Shown here: piece by piece, positions 22,415-32,235 of the stretch | Layout of the letters: each line of letters starts with the position of its first letter | How positions within the stretch are numbered: the stretch's first letter is position 1 | NCBI GenBank assembly: GCA_013350335.1 | Contig: CM023539.1 | Span: 31,544,631 to 31,608,630, forward strand | Length of the DNA: 64,000 nucleotides | From: Chimonanthus salicifolius | Lineage: Eukaryota; Streptophyta; Magnoliopsida; Laurales; Calycanthaceae | Direction: 5' to 3' | Notes under the pieces: model-generated | The model's database searches: none | Told to the model about the DNA's origin: nothing | Seen by the model: only the letters and a program-made list of their open reading frames with translations | Made by a program: the position numbers and the translations under genes

Positions 22415-25400
22415 TGTAATATCCTGACCCGATTTACGCGTAATCAGTATAATAAATCATACCTTGACCGTTTAATCTTGAAGATTACGGTTAAGGCTTT
22501 ACAAAAAGCACACGTTTGGCTCAATCAAAGCTCGAAAGCTAGATGATCCAGCTCGTCTAGTTGGAAGGGCAAAATGGTAATTTACCATTTATAAATATTA
22601 TTTCTTCTATGTGTGTAATTATTTGATTATTGATGGATGATATTGATTTCCTTAAACAAGGATTTTAATTTATAATTACAGAATTATTTTATTTTCCGAA
22701 AATGGTATTTAAAACTACCCTGAAAAAACCCCAAAAGAGAAGAAATAAATATTTTTAGATAATTTCAAAAATAAGAAAATTTGAGAAAATTAGGTGATGT
22801 TAGGTTTTAATATGATTGTTTAGTTTATTTTTCCAAATTTTGAAAATAAAGGTTTTAAACCCTTTTATTTATCACTAGTTAAATTAAGTAAATAGTGTAA
22901 AAATATGGATTTTGTTTAAATATATGGTTTTTAATGAATTTTAAATCTCCAAAATTTTATGATGAGTAGAGTTTATAAAACTCAACATTTTTGTTAAGTT
23001 GGATTAAATTAATTAAGTTATTTAAATCATGTTTTTAGTTAAAATTTAATTAAGACCAAATTTGGACTTATTTGCAAAACCTGTAGGAAAGACTTATCTG
23101 CAAATAAAAATTACTTTTCACTGTTGCCGCTGGTACGTGGCCTTGGCAACCCATGCAAACGCCCGTGGGCTGTCGGTGATGTCTCCATCACCTGGCCTGG
23201 TTGGAGGGTTTATAAATTCTACCCTCCTCCCAGATGGATTCACCTCAAATAAACTTCTATCCTATGTGAAAATCAACTGTCGTCCCTCTCTGTTCTTTTC
23301 AAAAGTTTTCACCGTACGCTTAAGAAAGGAGACTTTTCAAATTTCGGATTTTCGACTTTAGAGCTCAAGTGAAGGTAACCTTTGTGTTCCTTTTCAAATT
23401 GTAACCCATCTAGAATCAAACATAAGTAAAATTGATCAAATTTTGAGTGTTAAAAATTGATTTGAAGTTTAAGGAAAACTTAGAAAATTTTGTGTAAACA
23501 CTTTTTTTCTGGTTAAAATCCGATGTTTGGAATTAGTGTTAAAGATTTAAATTATTCCCTCTGTTAAGAGGACTCATTGAGGAGTCCATCTGACCAGTTG
23601 GATGTGAAAAACGAATCTAAAAAACCCACTATCTCTGGGTTCGCATTTCACTCACTCACTGCCGTTACTGTCTGTTGTTGCAAACAGAGGAGGAAGACGA
23701 GTTGGGCTTAGAAAGCTCCGAAGCCAACACCTTCGGAAGTTCCGAGCTTCGGTTTGGGGTTCCTAAGTGTCCAAAGGCTAACTATTTCTCCCGCCTCTGC
23801 GGACGGCATGTTCCGAGCCTATTTCGGAAAGACGGAACTGCTCAGAAGTTCTGAGCTTCTTTCGGCAAGCTCCGAGACCCACCAAAGGTTCTGTTTTCTG
23901 TTTTTCCGTTCAGAAGCACCTCGGACGTTCCGAGACATGAGCCTCGAACGTTCCGAAGAACAGAACCATATTCCAAAGTTCTGTGGACCAGTTTAGGCAT
24001 TGGCTCTGAAGTTTCGAAGCCACAGTACCTGGTTCCGAGGCATGTTTCTAGAAACTCAGTTTTGATTTGTAAATCTTGGTTTGATTTAAGATACATATGT
24101 TAGACCCTAGGTTTTAATGTGATGTTTATACCCCTTTTTTATAATTAAAAATGATATTAATCATTTCTCTTGCTACTATAGTGTATGTACTTATTGTATT
24201 CACTTCCAGACCGATACTCTCTATCTGTGACTGACTCAGCCCGATAGCTATCTGTAGCTGTGCGATATCCTTCGCCTCTCGGTAGAAAAGATAGGTTCGG
24301 GTACTGAGTGACTTCTAGGCCTAACTCGCTATAAGAATGTGGCATGAGCACCTTATACCTCTAGGCCTAACTCAATATGTCAACCTGGTCATGTCCAAAA
24401 GAAAATATGAGAAGTGTCCTGAGCACCCTATTATATATATTGCTGATTATTGTAAATTAAAATGGTTAGTAACCAAATAGGAGACGCAGTTCCATTTACC
24501 CTGGAGATTTCCGGAAAATAAGATTTGAAATAGTATGAGCATGTATTGCTTGTTATGCTATGTATATTGACTGATCTTTATTTGTATATCTGTTTTTATG
24601 CTTGATAGATTCTGCAATACCACACATTTTCTGTGAGAAGACTTAATACTGCAGTATGAGTAAATCAGGTTAAAAGGTATCTAGTGCAATGAGTGGTTTC
24701 AAAGATCTGTTTTGATAAACCCACTTATATGCCTAGACATGATGCACTATTGTGAAAAGTGCTTATGGATAATTGTGATGTTGATCACATATTATGATGC
24801 TTATGAGTTGTGATGTTATTAATACTGCTTTCACGTACCCTTTACTATTAAACCATTACCAAGTTTGTGTGTGTCGGTTTACGTTTACTAGACCAAGTGG
24901 GTCAGTTACTGAGTTTGTGTGTGTCAGTACCGATTTTGGGTAGGCCGGAGATGTACTTGCAATAAGAATTTTGACTGTGTCGTGACTTAATACTAATGGT
25001 CTTAGCGTAATATCTAGGTGTTACGGTGAATGTCAGTAGTTATGGAATTATGATGAGATTTTGTGCAGAATGAAACTATTATGTTGATAATGTTGATTTT
25101 GACTAACCTGATATTCAATAAACTGCATTGTTTTGTTCTTTCACTGGACTAGTTAGCTCACATTACTCACATTTTAGGAGATGTACCCGAGGAGGAGAAA
25201 CCTCCATATCGAGCTTAGGAAGGATAAGCTTTGGCGTGGCCTTGGTTTCCCTTGGACGGGGACTTGTTGTTGATTTCTGGTTCTTTGAAACCAAAATTTG
25301 TGTAAAGTACCGTATGTGGTACTTATTTTATGATGGCTTGTAGAACCGTTATGTGTTCCGTAGTAACTCTGATTCGTTTATGAAATCCTTCCGTTTATGG

Positions 25401-25584
25401 AAACATGCGATTGTATGCCATGTGTATGCATGTGGGTAGGCTTATGGTTTGTGTGTGAGTCCACATGTTAAGAAAATGTGTGGTTGGGCTTAATCCTTGA
25501 TCCAGCCCATTTATAAGCCTTGAGATTACTTTTTAAAAAAAAATCAATAGCGTTCCGGGCCCACTTCCAGGTCGGGGCATTACA
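22415..25584 (+). mobile_element. 5' LTR of a deleted gypsy element, family G2, copy 3
   Basis: The 3.17 kb LTR runs from TGTAATATCCTGACCC to GTCGGGGCATTACA and is the reverse complement of copies 1 and 2 in layout. A PBS directly follows at 25588-25599, so the true orientation is plus. A TATA-like TATAAATT lies at 23211-23218, a plausible LTR promoter. The palindrome cluster spans 23700-24040. About 170-200 bp of its 3' end is repeated at 26771-26964 as the remains of the 3' LTR. Confidence 0.9.
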
Positions 25585-25587
25585 ACT

Positions 25588-25599
25588 TGGTATCAGAGC
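25588..25599 (+). other. Primer-binding site (initiator tRNA-Met)
   Basis: TGGTATCAGAGC lies 3 nt after the LTR end TTACA and is a perfect match to the common plant tRNA-iMet primer site. It fixes the orientation and LTR boundary of the G2 family. Confidence 0.95.
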
Positions 25600-25697
25600 T
25601 TATGCTCAAACTCTAGGACTGTGATGGATTATAGCATAGTTAGAACCTATTTTTGTATTAGAATTGCAAATGACATTTTCTATTTTGTGATACAGAT

Positions 25698-26214
25698 ATG
25701 TCTAGCAATGTGGATTATTCCGAGAAGTGGGACAAGGGACCCTAGCTGTCCCATAGACTTGACTTTAGCTACCAGTAACTCCAGCATACCAAATTACAGT
25801 GTTGGAGTTGTACCAAATGTCGAAGCAGTACTAAACGAGAATGTCGGAATTGTTCCAGCCTTTGAACAAGATGAGATTGTGGGGGATGTTCCAGCATTAG
25901 AGGAATCCATATGAGAAGTAGGCTCCCCAGAATACACACCAGCTACACCAATCGCGAAGAATTTAATGATGTATGTCTGTGAGTTTTGCAACCAGGAGGG
26001 GCACAACTACATCTATTGCCCTTACCCTATTAATGTGGTGTGCCTAGTTTGCGAATTCTACAGGCATGGAAGGGAAATGGCTAATTGTCCTGACATTGGA
26101 GGACCAGGATTAGTGTTGTGCCTAACTTACAGAGTATTGGGGCACATGTCAGAGACATGCCCTAACAACTTCTTTAATTTCAATGATGATGTGGGATCTT
26201 CCACAGAAAATTAG
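25698..26214 (+). pseudogene. Extra ORF with CCHC zinc knuckles between LTR and gag
   Basis: An ATG at 25698 opens MSSNVDYSEKWDKG and meets a stop after 15 codons. The neighbouring frame continues with repeated VG(V/I)VP..E-like units (about 25800-25900), is broken once by TGA at 25912-25914, and then runs to a TAG-terminated end at 26214. The C-terminal half has one canonical zinc knuckle, CEFCNQEGHNYIYC (C-x2-C-x4-H-x4-C), and two altered ones: CLVCEFYRH with the last Cys two residues late, and CLTYRVLGHMSETC with the second Cys replaced by Tyr. Zinc knuckles normally sit at the end of Gag. Here the ORF lies upstream of a separate gag start at 26425, in the leader of the element. It is probably an accessory nucleic-acid-binding protein of the retrotransposon; it is broken in this copy. 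Confidence 0.7.
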
Positions 26215-26424
26215 GCAGGAGGAAGAAGAGGATTGAGGGAAATTTTTGTAAGGGCTTTTGGTCAAGTTTTCAGTGTGTGCTGTGTGAGGGGTTTTCAAAC
26301 CCCATAAACTTATGTAAATATAAATAAAGTTTTTGAGTTTATTAATGTCATGTGCAACTTTTGTGATTTATCTTGATAACCTATTCATTTCAAATAATTA
26401 AGTAATATTTGTAAATAACAGGAA

Positions 26425-26770
26425 ATGTCAGGACCAAACGGAAATGAAAATGGAAACAATTACCGAGGGAGGAGGATGGGTCCTCTACCCCGTGACATAC
26501 CCAATGAAACTATTCGCGCGGCAATGGAGGCTTTCCAACGGATAGTCGAAAACATGCAACGCCCTCCTGTTAGAACCTAGGAAGAGAGAGCCACTTCAGC
26601 TCTAAAAGAATTCAAGAGATTGAAACCGTCGAGTTTTTCGAGAACCGAGGACCCCAGTGCGGCAAGAAACTAGGTCACTCAGATTGGTCGGATCCTAAAC
26701 ACTTTAGCCATTGCCGATGATATGCGAGTCACTTTGGCAACGTATCAGTTAGAGGGAAATGCTTATGAAA
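26425..26770 (+). pseudogene. Ty3/gypsy gag, 5' part only
   Basis: An ATG at 26425 opens a frame with a basic Asn/Gly-rich N-terminus (GRRMGPLPRD), then ETIRAAMEAFQRIVENMQ, FKRLKPSSF...EDPSAA, and IGRILNTLAIADDMRVTLATYQLEGNA, which matches the start of the plant gypsy retrotransposon Gag domain. Two TAG stops (26578-26580 and 26671-26673) interrupt it, the second where relatives have Trp. After about 115 codons the frame runs straight into the 3' LTR tail, so the rest of gag and all of pol are deleted. Confidence 0.85.
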
Positions 26771-26964
26771 TGTTCCGTTTATGAAGACATGTGATTGTAT
26801 GTTATGTGTATGCATGTGGGTAGGCATATGGTTTGTGTGAGTCCACATGTTGAGAAGATGTGTGGTTGTGCCTAATCCTTAATCCAGCCCAGTTATAAGC
26901 CTTGAGATTACTTAAAAAAAAAAAATCAGTAGCATTCCAGGCCCACTTCTGGGTCGGTGTTACA
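26771..26964 (+). mobile_element. Truncated 3' LTR of the deleted gypsy element
   Basis: The segment from TTCCGTTTATGAAGACATG to GGTCGGTGTTACA repeats the last ~195 bp of the LTR at 22415-25584 with scattered differences. The join to gag falls in a shared TTATGAAAT, suggesting a microhomology-mediated deletion of the remaining gag, all of pol and most of the 3' LTR. Confidence 0.9.
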
Positions 26965-27177
26965 GGGGTTTCTCAGAACTTAGAGAACTTTTCTTTAACA
27001 AAGAGAAAGAAGACACCTAAAATGGGAGAAGGGAACTGAGATCGAAGGTTTCTGCTCCTCCCTCAGCTAGACGAGTGACCTCTAGTAGAAAGAGAGAGAA
27101 AGTCCGGTAGGAACCAAATCTAGTTTTGTGTTGAACGAAGGCTTCTTCTGGAGGAATAACCTTAGGGTTTGATACCA
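26965..27177 (-). other. Leader of a short-LTR copia-like element with PBS
   Basis: On the minus strand this stretch follows the LTR at 27178-27376. It starts with the PBS TGGTATCAAACC (27166-27177), then a CCTAAGGTTATTCCTCC segment also found after the second LTR. No gag frame is recognisable before the neighbouring gypsy element begins. Confidence 0.55.
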
Positions 27178-27639
27178 TGTTAGAAATCACAAAACTATAT
27201 TACTCAAGGTGTATTACATCTGTATATAGAGCGTCTAGCCGACCCTAGGGCTGTTTGACTCAAACTCTAATCTAATCCTAAACCAAATACATATTTTAAT
27301 TAAAGATAAACTCAAATATAGAATCCTAACTAAATAATAATTCTAATTAAATATAAACTCTTAACATATTCTAAAACTTTAGTTGGTACATAAAATCTAC
27401 TAATTCGGGAGGAACAACCTTAGGTTCTAATACCATGTTAGAAATCATAAAACTATATTACTCAAGGTGTATTATATCTGTATATATAGCATCTAGTCGA
27501 CCCTAAGGCTATTCGACTCAAACTCAGACTCTAATCTAATCCTAAACCAAATACATCTTTTAATTAAAGATAAACCCAAATATAGAATCCTAACTAAATA
27601 ACAATTCTAATTAAATATAAACTCTAACATATTCTAACA
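27178..27639 (-). mobile_element. Tandem pair of short (~200 bp) LTRs, TRIM/copia-like
   Basis: Two near-identical LTRs, 27178-27376 and 27436-27639, both start on the plus strand with TGTTAGAAATCA. The second ends CATATTCTAACA, so its terminal TGTTAGAA / TTCTAACA forms an inverted repeat. Each is preceded by a Met-type PBS on the minus strand (27166-27177; 27423-27435, one or two changes). Only ~59 bp separates the LTRs, giving a tandem unit of about 258 bp. Unequal recombination between LTRs of one element is the simplest origin. Confidence 0.8.
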
Positions 27640-27704
27640 CTTCCACTGGTACATAAAATATACTATTTCTTTTTCGAGTTTGTAGACTTTTTATTTTATA
27701 GATA

Positions 27705-27846
27705 AATTGACATTGTCCAACAAAAACTTTCACAAAACTTCTTAAGCCCTTTTAATTAGGGAGTTTTTGTCAATTAATTGACATTGTCTAACAAAATTTT
27801 CACAAAACTACCTAAGCCCTCTTAATTAGGGAGTTTGTTAGTAATT
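27705..27846. repeat. Imperfect tandem repeat, period 71 bp
   Basis: AATTGACATTGTCC...AATTAGGGAG at 27705 recurs 71 bp later at 27776 with a few changes. AT-rich, non-coding. Confidence 0.85.
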
Positions 27847-28391
27847 TCTCAATTAAAGTTTTTGATAAATATATATAAAATAATATGAAAACAAAGTAAG
27901 TAAAATTTTCCTTTTATTTTATGATTGCAATTTTTTTATTTCAGAATTATTAACAGTCAATTTTCATGACACATTTTATAAAGTTATGATAATAAAATGA
28001 ACAAGTTTTCTAAATATAATTTTATTCATTTTATGATCCACATATTTCACTCAACTATAGGTAAAAATATCGTCTGATACGTATCGTATCGGCTGATATG
28101 TATCGGATTTTCAAGTGTCGATACATATCGGTCGTACAGTATAGATATCGACCGACATGACCAATATGTATCGACTAAAATATCAGTTGATATGTGTTTT
28201 TATTTTATTTTTTAATTAAGAAAAATTAAAAATAAAAGCAGTCGATATTTGAAAATAAAATCACCTAAGTTTTTAAAAAAGAAAAGATAATATTACCCTT
28301 CCGATATTGGCCGACATTTCATTTAAAAAAATCACCGATATGATAGAAACCTCCTACACTATATAGAACTGAAATAAAATTATATAAAAAA

Positions 28392-28854
28392 GGCCAGCGA
28401 TTCTCACACCAGCATTTTGTGTATAAAGACACGAGTTTTACTGTGATGCCCAAATTGCTCTCCACCTGCTGTACCGAAGAAAAAAGAATGCTAAAATTCA
28501 CGAACATTGCAATCGGCTCGCCGAAATTGCAAGTCGGCTCACTAAAATTCATGCACAGTGCAAATCGGCTCGCTAAAATTCATGAACAGTGCAAATCGGC
28601 TCACCGAAATTATAAGTCGGCTTGCTAAAATTCATGAACAGTGCAATTCGGCTCTCCGAAATTTCAAATCGGCTCACCAAAATTCATGAACATTGCAATT
28701 CGGCTCTCTAAAATATCAAATCGGCTCGCCAAAATTCACATTAATAGTAAAAATCAACCCATTGAAATTTTACTATTCATGCGAAGGGTAAAATCGGGAA
28801 TACACTAAAACTCGTGTCACTAAACACAAAATGCCCATGGGAGGATCGCTTGCC
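28392..28854. mobile_element. MITE with ~60 bp terminal inverted repeats and minisatellite core
   Basis: The left end (GGCCAGCGATTCTC... GCATTTTGTGT ... GACACGAGTTTTA) pairs with the right end (complement GGCAAGCGATCCTC... GCATTTTGTGT ... GACACGAGTTTTA) over about 60 bp with scattered mismatches. TAAAAAA lies on both sides (28385-28391 and 28856-28862), compatible with a target-site duplication but weak because it is A-rich. There is no coding capacity. Long TIRs suggest a Mutator-type MITE. Confidence 0.8.
28486..28745. repeat. Minisatellite, composite 31 + 21 bp units
   Basis: Units of the form CTAAAATTCATGAACAGTGC + AAATCGGCTCG alternate with shorter units CCGAAATTRCAAGTCGGCTC. About five long and four short units fill the MITE core. 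Confidence 0.85.
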
Positions 28855-29860
28855 GTAAAAAAATTATTGGCAACAACAGTAATGGCATTTATTGTCAGCA
28901 TATTGGAATGAAAATTAGTGAAAATTATTTATTAATGTTAAGACCTTCTCCAAATTCGTAGAACTAATGACTCCATAAGACCATGCATTCTCATTCCTCT
29001 CACTTTTCATCGGACAATGCCAAATTTTCTATTCTCAAATTCGCATCCTTATTTGGAGAGGATTCGACATTAATGGAAGTTAATGGAAATTAATTGGCAT
29101 TTATTTGTGAACATTAATGGAAATTACTCTTATCTAAAAGATTATCTTATTAATGGAAATTACTTGGCCACAAAACAACCATTAAATCAGCATTAATTGA
29201 CAGAGACAGTTGTAATCAAGATTTGACGGGATAAAAAATAATTAGTTGTAGGGGAGATAATTGAGAATATTTTCCATGTAATTAGGAGATATTTTAAGAG
29301 ATAATTGGGCTCCTCAATTTTGCAATTGGGAGATGATTAAGGGTTATCAGTTGTGTAACTAGAGATAACTAAAGGAGTGATTTTAACAAAACATTCTGAT
29401 ATTTTATAATTTGTTAGTAATAATTTTATAATGTTTACAATTCTAATAATTTTTTATTTCTTATTTGCTAACATGAAAATAAATCATAAACATTTATTAA
29501 ACAAATAACCAAGATTCATTTAATGACCACTTAAAAAGATTTCTATAATTTTTTTGTAATTCTCATTATTTTTTTAAAAAAAATTTGAAATTCATGAGTT
29601 CATAACTTAAAAATAATATTTGAATATGTAAATGACTGATATTTAATAAAAAAAATTACATATTCATATAGTCCATAATTTTCTTCATTTCTATAATTTT
29701 TTTTTTAAAAATAAAAATCAAAAGAAGAGAGAAAAATATCTGCCGATATATCAGTATCACCAATATATCGGCCCAACCGATATTTATTTAATCATAATTG
29801 AATTAACTTGTTTAAAAAAATAACTATTTTAACCTTCCTTTTTTTCAAAGAAAATATATA
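28855..29860. other. AT-rich intergenic stretch upstream of the histone gene
   Basis: No ORF or RNA gene recognised. It contains the inverted GATATATCGG motifs near 29740-29785 noted for the possible larger element. Composition changes sharply to GC-richer promoter sequence after about 29890. Confidence 0.5.
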
Positions 29861-29980
29861 TTTTTCATTCACTAATAAGAATCATAGGGAAAGAGTGGGT
29901 CTAACTCAAGCCCTATCTTTCCACTTTCCTTCCACCCTCCCATCTCAGTCTGCTAACCCAAGCCAAACCAACTCTAAGAC

Positions 29981-30210
29981 GCGCGCTCCCATTGGTCAGC
30001 TCCCGTCTGCACAGATCGATCCAATAAAAATCCTCAACCGTCGATTAGGAAAAGATCCAACGGTCCTTATCTGCCAATCCCGAATCGGAGTCCTCCCATA
30101 GAAGATATATAAGTGTCCACACGCATTTCTTCCACGAAACGAATACGATCTCTTTTTTGCGTTGAGCTGTGGAGAGAAATTGAACGAGAAATAGGCGAGA
30201 GATTGGTGTG
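29981..30210 (+). promoter_or_regulatory. Histone H2A promoter and 5' UTR
   Basis: Ahead of the H2A ATG the sequence has an inverted CCAAT box (ATTGG, 29991-29995), further CCAAT at about 30020 and 30074, and TCCAACGGTCC at 30056-30066. The last fits the AACGG core of the mitosis-specific activator (MSA) element bound by three-repeat MYB factors. A TATA box ATATATAA lies at 30105-30112. Transcription would be expected to start near 30140, giving a 5' UTR of about 70 nt. I found no perfect histone octamer CGCGGATC. The start site is inferred, not shown. Confidence 0.75.
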
Positions 30211-31412
30211 ATGGAGGGTACTGGAAAGGTGAAGAAGGGAGCGGGAGGGAGGAGAGGTGGCGGTCCAAAGAAGAAGCCTGTTTCCAGATCCGTCAAGGCC
30301 GGTCTCCAGTTCCCCGTTGGCAGGATCGGCCGGTATCTCAAGAAGGGCCGGTACTCGCAGCGTGTTGGAACGGGTGCCCCGGTTTATCTAGCTGCTGTTC
30401 TTGAATACTTAGCTGCTGAGGTATTTTCTCTCTTTCTGTCTTTTTAAATTCCTTTTTTTTTCCCCCTAAATGTTGGTGGATTTGATGGGTTTTGTCAGGT
30501 TTTCTTTCTAGTTTTATAACATTTTTTTTCAATTTTTTTCTTAATTTTTCTCTGTCTTTATTGTCTCGTTCTTCAAAGGGAAGGGTTTGATGTGGGGTTT
30601 TTGTTCTTTAAAATTTTCTATGCCTGAAGGTTGTAACTTAATGTGGAATTTCTGTTGTTTGAATTGCTGGATCTGTATTTTTTATTTTTTTCTTATTCTT
30701 TTCTCTCTTTTGCCTTTAGCTTATCTAGTTCTGATTTTTGTCAATTTCTTTTTTTGTTCGGTACAATTATATATTATGTTCTGTTTTTTCTTTTTGTCTG
30801 CAATATGACTTTAAGTTGTTATTTTCATTTGTAAACTCTTATTATTGTATTTGATAAACAGCGAATTCTCCAAATTTTATTTGGGAGGTTTCTCTAATTA
30901 AATTGGATATTGAAGTAGGCCATTTGTTTCCAATTTCCACATTTCTAAAAGTTAAGTGTTTAAGAAAGTTGAAATCAGGGAATTCTTTCCTTCTACTCTA
31001 ATTTTACCTGAAATTGACTAAGTGTAAGGGTGATTCTTCCTGCTATTCTTGAAGTTGCTAGTTGGAATATGAGAATTGTGGAGTTCCTATTTTCACTGAA
31101 CACAATTCTTGGTGAATTTGATTATTTTTCAAAATTCTAATGTTTTCTGCTTGATTGACTGTCCAGGTATTGGAATTGGCTGGGAATGCGGCACGTGACA
31201 ACAAGAAGAACAGGATCATCCCCCGGCATGTGCTGCTGGCAGTAAGGAACGATGAGGAGCTTGGGAAGCTCTTGGCCGGAGTGACCATTGCCCACGGCGG
31301 AGTTCTCCCTAACATCAACCCTGTACTCCTCCCAAAGAAGACTGCAGAGAAAGCTGCCAAAGAGCCCAAATCGCCCACAAAGGCTGCCAAATCCCCCAAG
31401 AAGACTGCCTGA
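30211..31412 (+). CDS. Histone H2A, H2A.W-type, two exons
   Basis: The coding sequence joins 30211-30420 and 31167-31412, giving 151 aa, typical for plant H2A.W. The 746 bp phase-0 intron (GAG|GTATTT ... GTCCAG|GTATTG) falls at the conserved AAE|VLELAGN site of plant H2A genes. A basic Gly/Lys-rich N-tail (residues 1-27) leads into the histone fold with [17 protein letters not shown], then [20 protein letters not shown], the acidic-patch NDEELGKLL and the docking segment [15 protein letters not shown]. The tail ends with KSPTK and KSPKK, the SPKK-type minor-groove-binding motifs that mark H2A.W, the variant plants use in heterochromatin. The C-terminal SQ(E/D) phospho-motif of H2A.X and the H2A.Z docking sequence are absent. 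A GTG codon precedes the ATG at 30211; the ATG start gives the conserved [10 protein letters not shown] tail. The frame is intact with no odd residues, so this is the one gene here that looks functional. Confidence 0.97.
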
Positions 31413-31700
31413 CCTGATTATTCCTTCCTCCATTCTACCTTTTATCTTCTTTTATAATCTCAACTCAATCAATCCTCCTTTCCTCCCTTGTATGTAATTG
31501 TGGGGGTGTTTAAGTTCAGGGATTTCTTTCTTTTTCATGTGTAGGAATGACAAAACGGACGATGTGAGATTTCAACATTTGGGACTGTTTTTTTTTCTCC
31601 TTTTTAAGTAGATTTTAATGAATGAAACTTGTTTTTAACTTGTATTTTAATTTGCCAAATAATTAATGATGATGATGCTTGCTTGCCCAAACTGGAATCT
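31413..31700 (+). other. 3' UTR and polyadenylation region of the H2A gene
   Basis: After the TGA (31410-31412) lies a T-rich region with TGTATGTAAT near 31490 and AATGAATGAAACTTG near 31617-31631, which could act as far- and near-upstream poly(A) elements. Plant histone mRNAs are polyadenylated, and no stem-loop of the animal type is seen. A (TTTCC)n microsatellite follows at about 31715-31737. Confidence 0.5.
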
Positions 31701-31794
31701 GAAGAAGAATCCCGTTTCCTTTCCTTTCCTTTCCTTTAGTGGAGCTAGGGGCTGGGTGAATCTGGAACACTTCGTTGTTGAGTGAGTAAGCCTT

Positions 31795-32235
31795 ACTATT
31801 CTTTATTCAAATTAGAGTTTTTTTATTCAAAAGTAACTGTAGAATTGGATTGATTAATATTTGAAAAAAAAAATTTAATGTGAAAATTATAAACATTATA
31901 ATAATAAAACATAGTTGATCTATTATTGAAGAAGAGAGTTTTTTTTATTTATTTATGTGTCAATGTTTCGTGGAATTCAAAAGCAAGAGAACACATTTTT
32001 GAGTTTTTATTTTTTTAATGTTTTTTCTTAATTTTGTGAATAGTATTTTGAGAATTTTAAGTTAATTGATAATTATGGAGAAAGAGTATTTTATAGATAG
32101 ATGAAAATTTTTTAAGGCAATTAAAACTTTTGTTTCTTATTTTCCTTCAAAATAGGAAATTAATCTAATTTAGAATTCTTCTAATTTTTGATTTAAGATA
32201 TTTTATATGAAGCCTCAAATTTTAATGTATGTTAT
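31795..32235 (-). mobile_element. 3' LTR of the copia element
   Basis: It is colinear with the 5' LTR at 39455-40002. Shared landmarks are GATTGATTAATA, AAATTATAAACATTATAATAATAA, CAAAAGCAAGAGAA, TTTGTGAATAGTATTTTG, GATAATTATGGAGA and CCTCAAATTTTAAT. It is heavily decayed with several gaps, so the exact ends are uncertain by tens of bases. The low identity to its partner shows the insertion is old. Confidence 0.75.

Larger units (their letters stand above)
28060..29790. mobile_element. Possible larger DNA transposon with GATATATCGG-rich ends
   Basis: The left 250 bp is packed with GATATGTATCGG / CCGATAC variants (28070-28200) and the right end has related GCCGATATATCAG...CCGATATTTATT in inverted sense (29738-29785). 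The interior is AT-rich without a recognised transposase and includes the MITE at 28392-28854. The ends are not sharply defined and I saw no target-site duplication. Confidence 0.35.
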
